A stretch of DNA of 64,000 bases from the NCBI RefSeq assembly GCF_015330165.1, contig NZ_JADDXT010000002.1, positions 1,796,504 to 1,860,503 of the forward strand. The letters run 5' to 3'. Shown in pieces: positions 17,948 to 26,833 of the stretch. Position numbers and translations under genes: made by a program. The DNA comes from Zobellia roscoffensis. GTDB taxonomy: Bacteria > Bacteroidota > Bacteroidia > Flavobacteriales > Flavobacteriaceae. How positions within the stretch are numbered: position 1 is the first letter of the stretch; every line of letters starts with the position of its first letter. The notes under the pieces were generated by a model, which searched no databases, had not been told where the DNA came from, and worked only from the letters and a program-made list of their open reading frames with translations.

Positions 17948-18988
17948 ATGAAAAATACTACCCTACCCTACACTGATATTGAAGTCAGTAAAATTTGCCT
18001 TGGTACAATGACCTGGGGCAAACAGAATACGGAAGCAGAAGGCCATGAGCAGATGGATTTTGCCCTTGAGAATGGTGTTAATTTTTTTGATACAGCAGAA
18101 TTGTATCCTGTTCCTGCCCATCCAGACCGTCATTCAGACACAGAAAAGATTATTGGAACTTGGTTCAAGAAAAACGGTAACCGTGATAAAGTTGTACTCG
18201 GAACTAAGATTGCCGGTAAGGCAGAGTTTACCAAGTTTATTAGAACTACAGGTTTTTCACCGGATTCCATTCGTTCTGCTGTTGAGGGAAGTTTAGGTCG
18301 CCTTCAGACAGATTATATTGATCTATACCAATTGCATTGGCCAGAAAGAAATACTAATTACTTTGGCAAAAGAGGGTATAAGCACGACATCTCTGATCAT
18401 TGGAAAGATAACATTCACCAAGTCTTAGAAACCATGCGAGATTTAATTCGTGAAGGGAAGATTAGACATGTGGGTATATCTAATGAAACGCCATGGGGAA
18501 CTATGCGTTTTCTAACGGAAAGTAAAGTGCATGCTAGCTTGCCCCGAGCAATAACAATTCAGAATCCATATAGTCTTTTGAACCGCCAATTTGAGGTTGG
18601 TCTTTCAGAAATTTCATTACGTGAAAAAATAGGTCTTCTGGCATATTCACCAATGGGTTTTGGAACTTTGTCCGGAAAATATTTAGGAGGTATGAAGCCT
18701 GCAACTGGTAGAATTACTCTATTTCCTAATTACAGTAGGTATAGTAGTGACGCAGCTGTTAACGCAACCGAACAATATCATGATTTAGCCCAGAAACATG
18801 GGCTTTCTATGGCGCAAATGGCCCTCGCTTTTGTGAATACTAGACCGTTTGTAACCAGTACTATTATTGGAGCTACTTCAATGAAACAATTGCAGGAAAA
18901 TATTGAAAGTGTAGATTTAAAATTAAGTGAAGAAGTGCTTGAGGGTATTGAGGCAATACACAATTCTATTCCTAATCCTGCGCCATAA
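17948..18988 (+). CDS. aldo/keto reductase, Tas-like
   Basis: 346 residues, the same length as E. coli Tas. Start ATG at 17948 gives MKNTTLPYTDIEVSKICLGT, the usual beginning; an upstream in-frame start would add 15 residues. TIM-barrel NADPH-dependent reductase with the catalytic tetrad: Asp/Tyr in FFDTAELY, Lys in VVLGTKI and His in LYQLHWP. The AELYPVPAHPDRHSDTEKIIGTW loop is characteristic of the Tas group. Substrate unknown; the family reduces small aldehydes and ketones. Cytoplasmic, single gene with its own promoter. Confidence 0.93.
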   Translation: MKNTTLPYTDIEVSKICLGTMTWGKQNTEAEGHEQMDFALENGVNFFDTAELYPVPAHPDRHSDTEKIIGTWFKKNGNRDKVVLGTKIAGKAEFTKFIRTTGFSPDSIRSAVEGSLGRLQTDYIDLYQLHWPERNTNYFGKRGYKHDISDHWKDNIHQVLETMRDLIREGKIRHVGISNETPWGTMRFLTESKVHASLPRAITIQNPYSLLNRQFEVGLSEISLREKIGLLAYSPMGFGTLSGKYLGGMKPATGRITLFPNYSRYSSDAAVNATEQYHDLAQKHGLSMAQMALAFVNTRPFVTSTIIGATSMKQLQENIESVDLKLSEEVLEGIEAIHNSIPNPAP

Positions 18989-19003
18989 ACGTAAACAGAC
19001 ACT

Positions 19004-19102
19004 ATGTTCTTTTTAAAAGTAGGCTTTGGTCAATTAGTAGTAATAGTGGCAGTAATCTTGATTATTATGGTTACTGCCCGTATTCTACGTGATAAGAGAT
19101 AA
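19004..19102 (+). CDS. 32-residue single-pass membrane peptide
   Basis: ATG at 19004 opens a 32-codon frame: MFFLKVGFGQ, a hydrophobic stretch of about 15 residues (LVVIVAVILIIMVTA), then a basic tail RILRDKR. This is the shape of a small one-helix membrane protein with its positive end inside. It begins 15 bp after the aldo/keto reductase stop and ends 8 bp from the convergent radA gene, filling the gap exactly. No family is recognised. The composition supports a real gene, but conservation cannot be checked here. Confidence 0.5.
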   Translation: MFFLKVGFGQLVVIVAVILIIMVTARILRDKR

Positions 19103-19110
19103 GAATTGGT

Positions 19111-20472
19111 TTAGCCAAAAAGGGTACTAACCATATCTTCTATTTTTGCAACAAGGTGGACTTCTATTTTCGAGTTTTTTAAAGTGATTTTATTATTCTT
19201 AGAAACATAGATAGAGGTGAAGCCTAGCTTTTCAGCTTCGGAAATTCTTTGATCTACTCGTTGTACAGGACGTATCTCACCAGCCAGACCTACTTCAGCG
19301 GCAAAACAGACACCTTTTTCTATAGGAATATCTTCGTTGCTAGATAATATAGCGGCAATTACGGCAAGGTCAATGGCGGGATCATCCACAGAAATACCTC
19401 CGGTGATATTCAGGAATACATCTTTGGCCCCTAGTTTAAAACCTGCTCGTTTTTCAAGTACGGCCAATAGCATATTGAGTCGTTTGGCATTGTAGCCTGT
19501 GGTGGAGCGTTGCGGAGTTCCATAAACGGCCGTGCTGACCAAAGCTTGTATTTCTATCATTAATGGCCGCATACCTTCTACGGTAGATGCTATGGCCGTT
19601 CCGCTTAATCCTTCATCGTTCTTGGAAATTAATATTTCAGAAGGATTGTTCACTTGTCGCAATCCACTACCTTGCATTTCATAGATTCCAAGTTCTGCCG
19701 TTGAGCCAAATCTATTTTTTAGAGAACGTAGAATACGATACACATAGTTTCGGTCACCTTCAAACTGCAAAACCGTATCAACCATATGTTCCAATATTTT
19801 TGGTCCGGCTATGGAACCATCTTTGGTAATATGGCCAATTAGAATAACAGGTGTATTTGTTTCTTTGGCAAATTTGATAAGTTCTGCGGTGCATTCTCGA
19901 ATTTGAGAAATACTCCCGGCAGCAGATTCTATATAATCCGAATGTAATGTTTGAATTGAATCGATAACAACAATATCTGGTTCTGTAGATTCTATTTGTT
20001 TAAAGATATTCTGTGTCTTGGTTTCTGTAAGGATAAAGCAAGTTTCGCTATTCGGATGAATTCTATCCGCCCGCATTTTAATCTGCTTTTGACTCTCTTC
20101 CCCTGAAACGTATAGGGTTTTATATGGAAGTTTTAAGGCAATCTGTAAGAGCAAAGTACTCTTGCCTACACCAGGCTCTCCTCCAAGAAGTACTAATGCG
20201 CCAGGTACAAGCCCGCCACCAAGAACTCGGTTAAATTCCAAATCAAAAGTATTTAATCTTAGCTCTTTATCCGTGCTGATTTCATTAACACGTAAGGGCT
20301 TCGCTATTTTTTTTAGGGGAGTTGTACTGGCCTTCCAGCTTGTTTTTTCTTCCTTTTGAACAACCTCTTCAACTACAGTGTTCCATTCTTTACAAGCGGA
20401 ACATTGCCCTACCCATTTGGCGTATTGAGTACCACAGTTTTGGCAGAAAAAAGCTGTTTTTGTTTTGGCCAT
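19111..20472 (-). CDS. radA: DNA repair protein RadA
   Basis: 453 residues. N-terminal zinc finger C10-C13-C24-C27, a RecA-like ATPase with Walker A GGEPGVGKST (97-106) and Walker B VVIDSIQ, the RadA signature KNRFG at 252-256, and a Lon-protease-like C-terminal domain. RadA promotes branch migration of recombination intermediates and DNA unwinding. Cytoplasmic. It follows the esterase-like gene's upstream region on the same strand in gene order (transcribed away from it) and converges with the small membrane peptide gene. Confidence 0.97.
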   Translation of the reverse strand: MAKTKTAFFCQNCGTQYAKWVGQCSACKEWNTVVEEVVQKEEKTSWKASTTPLKKIAKPLRVNEISTDKELRLNTFDLEFNRVLGGGLVPGALVLLGGEPGVGKSTLLLQIALKLPYKTLYVSGEESQKQIKMRADRIHPNSETCFILTETKTQNIFKQIESTEPDIVVIDSIQTLHSDYIESAAGSISQIRECTAELIKFAKETNTPVILIGHITKDGSIAGPKILEHMVDTVLQFEGDRNYVYRILRSLKNRFGSTAELGIYEMQGSGLRQVNNPSEILISKNDEGLSGTAIASTVEGMRPLMIEIQALVSTAVYGTPQRSTTGYNAKRLNMLLAVLEKRAGFKLGAKDVFLNITGGISVDDPAIDLAVIAAILSSNEDIPIEKGVCFAAEVGLAGEIRPVQRVDQRISEAEKLGFTSIYVSKNNKITLKNSKIEVHLVAKIEDMVSTLFG

Positions 20473-20541
20473 ATCTTAGTTTGAAGATTGGCCTAAAGGT
20501 AGAAACTTTGTTTGATATTTATGAGTATGAAGTGAGGTGAT

Positions 20542-21684
20542 TTAATATCCAAAATCAGCTTTCAGAGCATCAATTTTCTCTAGGGCCATTTCTTTGGTCA
20601 AGAAATCTATTTCATCCATGGCGAAAGCTTTTTCAAAGGTTTTGAACGCTTTCTTAGGTTCGCCTAATTGCTCATAGTATTCGCCTTCAAAATAAAAGCC
20701 CATCATAGTTTCAGGGAATTCCTTTTTACAAAGGTCTGAAAGCGGTTTTAAAGACTCGGTATCTTCTTTTTTTCGGCATGCAGCATAAACGGCCATGATA
20801 TCGTTAAGGTCAACCGTTTTTTTAAATCCGAATAAATCTTCAATACTCTGGTATTTGTTTTCTAAGTACTGAAAAACAGGATCTTCTGAAGTTAGTATTT
20901 GTTCTTTATATTCTTTTGGGCTAATGGGTTTGAACATACCAAAAATGTTATCAAAAGCTTTTCCTAAACCGTAAGTGGCTATTGAAATATGGTCAGCACC
21001 ATCATATTGTTCGAAGTTATAATGAAGTGATTCTTTGTCAATAGCTTTAATAGCTTGGTTCATTTGAAGAATTCGAGGTGTGTCTTTGTTTTTTTCGGCC
21101 TCAACAATCAATTGGTAAAAAATTTGCTTGTCAAAAGCTGCTAAACGAGCCGGTACTCTAGTTTCCATCTCTGGAGCTAAAGTAGGAGAGATATTTACAT
21201 ACGCATTGAATAGTGAATTTTCTTTAAAAAGCCAGTAGTTGCTGAAGTTGGCTGTTATGTCATAACCAACAATCATTTTAAATGGCGCAGTGCTATAGTT
21301 AAGGTCAAGGTAGGGTATGATTTCCATTCCTAGAAATTCAAAAAACTTTTTTGCCTTTTCAGAAGGAAGTCCAGAGTCTGGTTCAAAAGCGCAATCGTCA
21401 AGACGAATACTTTTTTTACTTTGTTCTACACCAACCACAATACTAGCGGGCATACCATGAAACTTATGGTAAAATTTAGCGTTGGCCACAACTTGATCAA
21501 AGAGATATTCTCCGTCTAGGACAACAATTAGAGGGTACTTTTTTTCTTTGTCGTAATCTTCTGGGAAATAATATTTTACATCGCGTCGCTCTTGTAGTTT
21601 GAACGATTCAAAAATTTCTTGTGTGACTTGTGCGTTAAGACTAGCGCATAGTAGGCATGCAAAAAAAGTAAGTTTGCGTAACAT
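20542..21684 (-). CDS. esterase-like alpha/beta-hydrolase-fold protein lacking the serine nucleophile, with C-terminal TPR-like region
   Basis: 380 residues. Signal peptide at 1-18 (ending SLNA), so exported. Residues about 25-255 resemble the esterase D/IroE family (YPLIVVLDGEYLFD, then IVVGV). At the nucleophile elbow, where GHSxG is expected, this protein has GYDITA (140-145): the serine is replaced by D142. The catalytic His region may remain (GADHISIATYGL). The C-terminal 90 residues are helical and TPR-like (YEQLGEPKKAFKTFEKAFAMD). It may be a non-enzymatic member or use another chemistry. Lies 27 bp downstream of the flippase gene, so in the panCD row. Confidence 0.75.
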   Translation of the reverse strand: MLRKLTFFACLLCASLNAQVTQEIFESFKLQERRDVKYYFPEDYDKEKKYPLIVVLDGEYLFDQVVANAKFYHKFHGMPASIVVGVEQSKKSIRLDDCAFEPDSGLPSEKAKKFFEFLGMEIIPYLDLNYSTAPFKMIVGYDITANFSNYWLFKENSLFNAYVNISPTLAPEMETRVPARLAAFDKQIFYQLIVEAEKNKDTPRILQMNQAIKAIDKESLHYNFEQYDGADHISIATYGLGKAFDNIFGMFKPISPKEYKEQILTSEDPVFQYLENKYQSIEDLFGFKKTVDLNDIMAVYAACRKKEDTESLKPLSDLCKKEFPETMMGFYFEGEYYEQLGEPKKAFKTFEKAFAMDEIDFLTKEMALEKIDALKADFGY

Positions 21685-21711
21685 GGTTCAGTTTTTGGGT
21701 GCAACAAAACC

Positions 21712-22677
21712 TTATCGGTTTCTGTTGAATAACGGTAATACCAGAAAAGATATTGCCCCAAAAACGACTATCATTAGAGTTTGTGCAATCCACATAATCC
21801 ACCCAAATGCATCACCCGAGACAGCACTAATCCCAAAAATGGTTAACGCACTACTTACGGCAATAGGGTAGAGACCAATACCGCCATTGGTGGCAGTCAT
21901 GGCAAAAGACCCTGCCACAAAGGCAACCATCAATTCGCTTAAGGAAAGACTAATGGTTTCGGGAACCGTGAATTTAATAACCCAAAGCATACCAATATAA
22001 CAGCCCCAAATGAAAAGAGTATGCAGAACAAATGCCCATTTTTTTTTCATTTTAAAGATGCTAAAAACACCTTCCATAAGGCCTTTAACAAAACCTTTGA
22101 TTTTAACGGCAATAGCGTGAGATGATTTTTTAATAAAGAAGAAAAAGAAGACCAACCCAATAATTCCTGCCCCCATTAATAATAATAGACCTTTAATATT
22201 GAATCCTTTATCTTGTAAAAAACCTAAAATACTGTCTGTTTGAAGTATTAAGGTGACCCCAATTAATAAAAGTAGCATGATTACGTCAATAACACGTTCC
22301 GTTACAATGGTTCCAAATCCTTTTTCAAAGGGCACGTCTTCGTAACTGGTAAGCGCCGTAGCTCTTAATATTTCACCTGTTCTAGGAATACCCAGGTTTG
22401 CGAAATAGGCCATTAAAAGAATGAATACATTATTAATGATCTTGGGCTTGTAACCTAAGGGTTCTAGCAGGAAATTCCAGCGCACGGCTCGTGAGATATG
22501 CCCGAGCATGCCTAATAAAATAGATAGGCCTACCCAAAGAAGGTTTGCTTCCTTTATGTAAAATAATATTTGCTCTCTGTCTTCTGGCGAGGTCTTGTGG
22601 TAGGAGTACCAAACTAAAAAAACTCCCAAGACTATTGGGAGTGCTGTTTTTAGTATCTTTTTAATGTTATCGTTCAA
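21712..22677 (-). CDS. flippase-like membrane protein (lysylphosphatidylglycerol synthase TM family)
   Basis: 321 residues with about eight membrane helices and the conserved RAVRWNFLL and GIPRTGEILRATAL segments of the UPF0104/AglD2-like family. It starts at TTG (22677), two bases after the panD stop, so translation is probably coupled. In characterised relatives these domains move or flip lipids, such as lysyl-phosphatidylglycerol, across the inner membrane; no synthase domain is fused here. The substrate is unknown. Next gene downstream is the esterase-like protein, 27 bp away. Confidence 0.88.
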   Translation of the reverse strand: MNDNIKKILKTALPIVLGVFLVWYSYHKTSPEDREQILFYIKEANLLWVGLSILLGMLGHISRAVRWNFLLEPLGYKPKIINNVFILLMAYFANLGIPRTGEILRATALTSYEDVPFEKGFGTIVTERVIDVIMLLLLIGVTLILQTDSILGFLQDKGFNIKGLLLLMGAGIIGLVFFFFFIKKSSHAIAVKIKGFVKGLMEGVFSIFKMKKKWAFVLHTLFIWGCYIGMLWVIKFTVPETISLSLSELMVAFVAGSFAMTATNGGIGLYPIAVSSALTIFGISAVSGDAFGWIMWIAQTLMIVVFGAISFLVLPLFNRNR

Positions 22678-22679
22678 GG

Positions 22680-23030
22680 CTATGTTAGCAAATTGGTTTG
22701 CTCATTAGGAAATACTAACGAAGGGTTGAATGTTTTAGCTTCTTCAATATCCATTCTGCCATAAGTAATCAAAATAAGGATATCGCCTACGGCTACTTTT
22801 CTGGCTGCTGCACCATTTAAAGTAATTTCACCACTATTTCTTGGTCCTGGAATGGCATAGGTTTCTAACCGTTCACCATTATTGTTATTTACAATTTGTA
22901 CTTTTTCGCCTCTTATAATATTGGCTGCATCCATTAAATCTTCATCAATGGTTATACTGCCAATATAATTTAAATCGGCTCCAGTGACTTTTACACGGTG
23001 AATCTTGGACTTTACAACTTCTATTTGCAT
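22680..23030 (-). CDS. panD: aspartate 1-decarboxylase proenzyme
   Basis: 116 residues. Converts L-aspartate into beta-alanine for pantothenate and coenzyme A synthesis. The self-cleavage site G24-S25 is visible in NYIGSITID; cleavage makes the pyruvoyl group on the Ser25 chain. The rest matches PanD (DAANIIRGEKVQIVN, PGPRNSGEITLNGAAAR). It follows panC by 17 bp and leads directly into the flippase gene, so panC-panD-flippase is one operon. Confidence 0.97.
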   Translation of the reverse strand: MQIEVVKSKIHRVKVTGADLNYIGSITIDEDLMDAANIIRGEKVQIVNNNNGERLETYAIPGPRNSGEITLNGAAARKVAVGDILILITYGRMDIEEAKTFNPSLVFPNEQTNLLT

Positions 23031-23047
23031 GTGACAAAGGTAATTAA

Positions 23048-23890
23048 TTATAGAGCAATATTGTCTATTAGTCTAACGCCATCGGCATAAACGGCAATAA
23101 AGGCTCTATATTTTATGTTTTCTTTTTTTGTTGTGATTGGGCTTAGTGTTTCTACATCGGCTATTTCAATGTATTCCAATTCCAATTTTTCTTGTTCTTT
23201 AAATTGTCCTTTAACCCAATCTATTACATAATTAGCACTTTTCATGCCAAATTTTTCTTTGGCAGTGAGCAATGTATCATATATGAACGCACCTTTTTGT
23301 CGTAGTTCAGGAGATAATCTTTCATTCCGGGAACTCATAGCTAGGCCATGGGGTTCCCTTACAATTGGGCAGCCAACTATTTCAACAGGAATTTGCTGTT
23401 GTTTCACAAGTTTCCTTATAATTTGTAGTTGTTGAAAATCTTTTTCGCCAAAATAGGCGCGATTAGGCTTTACAAGTAAAAGTAGGGCTTCAACAATAGT
23501 GCCTACACCATTAAAATGGTCATCTCTAAAGGCACCTTCCATAACAGTATCTAAGCCTTCAAAATCATACTTTTTGGCTTTTATTTTTTTGTCATAAACT
23601 TCGTCTGCTGAGGGTGAAAAAACAAGAATATCTTCCGAAACGCTGGAAAGTAATTCCAAATCGGCATCGAAAGTGTGCGGATATTTTGCAAGATCCTCCT
23701 TATTGTCAAACTGTGTAGGGTTTACAAAAATACTGACTACTACAGTTTGATTTTCATTAACTGCCTTTTGAACTAGCGAGACATGTCCTGTGTGGAGTGC
23801 TCCCATAGTAGGTACAAGCCCTAATTCATTAGTTTTTGGCAGTATAGAAATATGGTCTAAGAGTTCTTTTTTAGTTTTGAATACCAACAT
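23048..23890 (-). CDS. panC: pantothenate synthetase
   Basis: 280 residues. Joins pantoate and beta-alanine using ATP. The nucleotidyltransferase-fold motif is TMGALHTGHVSLV; other family motifs are VSIFVNPTQF, YFGEKDFQQL and MSSRNERLS. First gene of the panC-panD-flippase-esterase-like row. It is divergent from the glgA-like gene, with 106 bp between starts holding -7 elements for both sides. Confidence 0.97.
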   Translation of the reverse strand: MLVFKTKKELLDHISILPKTNELGLVPTMGALHTGHVSLVQKAVNENQTVVVSIFVNPTQFDNKEDLAKYPHTFDADLELLSSVSEDILVFSPSADEVYDKKIKAKKYDFEGLDTVMEGAFRDDHFNGVGTIVEALLLLVKPNRAYFGEKDFQQLQIIRKLVKQQQIPVEIVGCPIVREPHGLAMSSRNERLSPELRQKGAFIYDTLLTAKEKFGMKSANYVIDWVKGQFKEQEKLELEYIEIADVETLSPITTKKENIKYRAFIAVYADGVRLIDNIAL

Positions 23891-23910
23891 AGGTTTGGTT
23901 TAAAAGCGAG

Positions 23911-23918
23911 CAAACTTA
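23911..23918 (-). promoter_or_regulatory. -7 element for panC
   Basis: TAAGTTTG on the minus strand (TAnnTTTG), about 20 bp before the panC ATG. No clear -33 element. Confidence 0.45.
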
Positions 23919-23949
23919 CTATAATTACTGCTAATCTGTAGAATTTTTG

Positions 23950-23957
23950 TAATTTTG
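23950..23957 (+). promoter_or_regulatory. -7 element for the glgA-like gene
   Basis: TAATTTTG matches TAnnTTTG, about 39 bp before the ATG at 23997. The promoters of panC and this gene are back to back. Confidence 0.45.
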
Positions 23958-23996
23958 CAGCCACGTTGTACCAAATAAATAATAAACATTGCATAT

Positions 23997-24806
23997 ATGA
24001 ATGGCAAAAAGATATTGTTCGTATCGTCGGAGTTAGTACCCTATCTTCCACAGAACGAAGTTTCCCTAATGTCTTATGAAACTCCTAGGATGGTTAACAG
24101 CAATGGCGGCCAAATACGGATTTTTATGCCAAGATACGGCAATATAAACGAGCGTAGACATCAGCTTCATGAGGTTATTCGTTTATCGGGGATGAATTTG
24201 GTTATTAATGATATGGATATGCCATTGATAATCAAAGTTGCGTCTATACCTCGAGAGCGTATTCAAGTCTATTTCATAGATAATGACGAATACTTTAAAC
24301 GAAAGGCTACGTTTGCAGATGCTGAGGGTAATTTATTTCCGGACAATGACCAGAGGGCAATTTTCTTTGCTAAAGGGGTTGTTGAAACGGTTAAAAAATT
24401 AAACTGGTCGCCAGATATAATTCACGTTCATGGATGGATGGCTTCTTTGTTACCTTTGTATCTGAAGAAGTATTATGCAGACGAACCATTGTTTGATGCC
24501 AGTAAAATTGTCACTTCAGTTTACGGTAAGTCTTTTGATGGTGAGCTTGATTCTGATATGATTAAGAAAGTAGCTTTTGATGGTATATCTGAAGATAGTA
24601 TTGAGGCGTTAAAAACTCCTACCTATAATAATTTGTTAAAGATAGCCGTAGATCATTCTGATGCCGTTATTTTAGCAGCGGAAGAAATTCCAGAAGATTT
24701 ACAAAGTCATATTTCCAACCTTGAAAAACCTGTGTTGCCATATGTTTCCTTACAAGAATTTGAGGAGGCGTATGCCAATTTTTATAACACTGAAGTTTTA
24801 AAATAG
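23997..24806 (+). CDS. degenerate glycogen/starch synthase-like protein (GT5 N-terminal domain only)
   Basis: 269 residues that resemble the N-terminal Rossmann half of GlgA: KILFVSSELVPY, VNSNGGQIRIFMPRYGNINERRHQLHEVIR, then WSPDIIHVHGWMASLLPLYL. The whole C-terminal half of a normal GlgA (about 470-490 residues) is absent, and the ADP-glucose-binding KxGG motif near residue 15 is replaced by PQNEV. It should not be active as a glycogen synthase alone. It starts a row with the DUF4270 lipoprotein 5 bp downstream and then glmS, an arrangement seen in many Flavobacteriaceae. It may be a regulatory or binding protein; this is inference. Confidence 0.8.
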   Translation: MNGKKILFVSSELVPYLPQNEVSLMSYETPRMVNSNGGQIRIFMPRYGNINERRHQLHEVIRLSGMNLVINDMDMPLIIKVASIPRERIQVYFIDNDEYFKRKATFADAEGNLFPDNDQRAIFFAKGVVETVKKLNWSPDIIHVHGWMASLLPLYLKKYYADEPLFDASKIVTSVYGKSFDGELDSDMIKKVAFDGISEDSIEALKTPTYNNLLKIAVDHSDAVILAAEEIPEDLQSHISNLEKPVLPYVSLQEFEEAYANFYNTEVLK

Positions 24807-24811
24807 CCCAA

Positions 24812-26644
24812 ATGATTTTTTTGAACAGATTAAAGCTCCCTGCTCTTGCAGTAATAGTATTGGTCACCATCTTTGCATCTTGCGAGGAAGACTTAACAAC
24901 CGTAGGATCTGGTGTAGTTGGGGGTGAACCGTTCAAAAATAACAAAGCGGTTTTTGACGTTTTTGCCTATAACAGGAAGATAAAAGCGGTGTCTACCAAT
25001 AAGTTACCAATTTATCAATTGGGGGTATATGATGACCCACTTTACGGGAAAACAGAGGCGCAGGTAACTACCCAGGTTTTACTTCCTAGTGGCGACCCTA
25101 CTTTTGGGGTGACTACTCAGGAGAATGAAGATAATCCTTCTAGTGCAACTCAGATTCTAGAAAATGAAACTATAGATTCAGTTTACCTTTATATTCCATT
25201 TTTGACTAATCCTACTGGTGATGCAGATTTAGATGGACTTATTGATGAGTTGGATGATTTACCTTTAGATCCCAACAGTGATACTGATGGTGGAGGTTTG
25301 ACGGATAGTCAGGAAAATTCAAGAGGCTCTAATCCTCTTGATGCGTCCGATGATACGGATGATACGAATTTTGTAGCGAATCAATTTGCTAAAACATTTG
25401 ATCTTGATAGTATTTATGTTGATGGTAGTTTGTATAGTGAAAATAGTGCTAATCCGGTTTTTAATTTAAAAGTTCAAAGGTCAACGTATTTTTTACGAGA
25501 TTTAGATCCTTCTGTTAATTTTCAAGAAGCTCAAGAGTACTATTCTTCTCAAGAATTTGCGCCAGCGTTTGTAGATGAGGTTGTCTATGATAGTGAGGCG
25601 AGTGCAGAGCCAATTGTCATAAGCAGAGACCAGATTCCTTTACGTAATGTTGATGATGAATCAACAGAAGATGTTGATGAGTCCAGTCAATTTAGTTACC
25701 TCGCTCCAGGTATTCGTGTAGCGTTGGATAAAGATTTTTTTCAAGAAAATATTTTGGATAAAGAAGGCTCTACGGAGCTTGAAAGTCAGGCAAATTTTAA
25801 GGAGTTTTTACGTGGTTTGCATTTTTCGGTATCTTCAGGAGGTAATGATGTCATGTTTTTGTTTAATCTAAAACTTGCGAATATTACGGTATCATATACG
25901 TATGACACGGCAGATAGTGAAGGTGTGGTTACTGAAAAAGGAGGGCAAAAAGATTTGGTTCTTAATTTTTTAAGAGATTCTTTTAGTTCAACAACTGGTC
26001 AACTTCTTTCTACGGACGGTAATGCTGTTAATACATTTGTAAACGAGGTTTATCCTCCTGAAATAACAGATAATTTAGATACTGGTGAAAATGCATCAGA
26101 GATATATTTAAAGGGAGGAGCGGGCACTTTTGCTGAAATTAAATTGTTTGACGAAGTGAACAGTCTAGAAGCTATTAATCAGATAAAATCAAATAATTGG
26201 ATTATCAACAATGCCAATCTTGTATTTTATGTTGCCAATGGAAATTTAGGTGTTGAGCCGGAACGACTTTATTTATATAATTCTGAGACCAACGCAATAT
26301 TGCCTTTGTCCGCTACCGATACAGACGGTCTTTCCGAGGAGTATGGAGGGATTATCGAAACTTCTAGTGATGGTAAGGGAGTGAAGTACACGATTAACGT
26401 AACTACGTATATAAATAATTTGGTCTTGAACGATGCTGATAATGTGACCTTAGGTCTTACCACTACTCCTAGTTTGTTTTTGGCTACTGTTGCAAATGCT
26501 ATGTTGGAGAATGGAGAAGAACAGGAGTTGCCGCTTGCAAATACACTGTCGCCATTGGGTACGTCACTGTATGGTAGTGCAGTAGATGCGGCTAATGCGG
26601 ATAAAAAGTTACAGCTTGAAATTTTCTATACCGAAACCAACTAA
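24812..26644 (+). CDS. DUF4270 lipoprotein
   Basis: 610 residues. The N-terminus ends in a lipobox-like FASC (near residue 24), then EEDLTTVGSG. The body matches DUF4270 (LPIYQLGVYDDPLYGKTEAQVTTQVLL near the start, SNNWIINNANLVFYV and LYLYNSETN in the C-terminal half). An Asp-rich insert at about 135-180 (DADLDGLID, DPNSDTDGGGLTD) looks like thrombospondin-type-3 calcium-binding loops. Probably an outer-membrane lipoprotein of unknown function, specific to Bacteroidota. It starts 5 bp after the GlgA-like stop. Confidence 0.88.
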   Translation: MIFLNRLKLPALAVIVLVTIFASCEEDLTTVGSGVVGGEPFKNNKAVFDVFAYNRKIKAVSTNKLPIYQLGVYDDPLYGKTEAQVTTQVLLPSGDPTFGVTTQENEDNPSSATQILENETIDSVYLYIPFLTNPTGDADLDGLIDELDDLPLDPNSDTDGGGLTDSQENSRGSNPLDASDDTDDTNFVANQFAKTFDLDSIYVDGSLYSENSANPVFNLKVQRSTYFLRDLDPSVNFQEAQEYYSSQEFAPAFVDEVVYDSEASAEPIVISRDQIPLRNVDDESTEDVDESSQFSYLAPGIRVALDKDFFQENILDKEGSTELESQANFKEFLRGLHFSVSSGGNDVMFLFNLKLANITVSYTYDTADSEGVVTEKGGQKDLVLNFLRDSFSSTTGQLLSTDGNAVNTFVNEVYPPEITDNLDTGENASEIYLKGGAGTFAEIKLFDEVNSLEAINQIKSNNWIINNANLVFYVANGNLGVEPERLYLYNSETNAILPLSATDTDGLSEEYGGIIETSSDGKGVKYTINVTTYINNLVLNDADNVTLGLTTTPSLFLATVANAMLENGEEQELPLANTLSPLGTSLYGSAVDAANADKKLQLEIFYTETN

Positions 26645-26781
26645 TTTTTATACAAAACAACTACTCTAATCTTATTTTGCGTGAAGTTATACTTGTAGAT
26701 GGTGAGATTTGCCTTACTATACCAATTAACGATGTTTTTCGTTTTATAGGTGTATTTTAGGGAGATTTAACTAGCTTCTAG

Positions 26782-26789
26782 TACATTTG
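26782..26789 (+). promoter_or_regulatory. -7 element for glmS
   Basis: TACATTTG (TAnnTTTG) 45 bp before the glmS ATG in a 189-bp gap. Suggests glmS can be transcribed separately from the two genes before it. No glmS ribozyme is recognisable. Confidence 0.45.
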
Positions 26790-26833
26790 CGCTAAAGTAT
26801 TTATTTTCCCCAACTTAAATTAACGTATACAGT

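Noticed and set aside
26645..26833. glmS ribozyme upstream of glmS
   Set aside because: No conserved ribozyme core is visible, and the gap is AT-rich and mostly unstructured.
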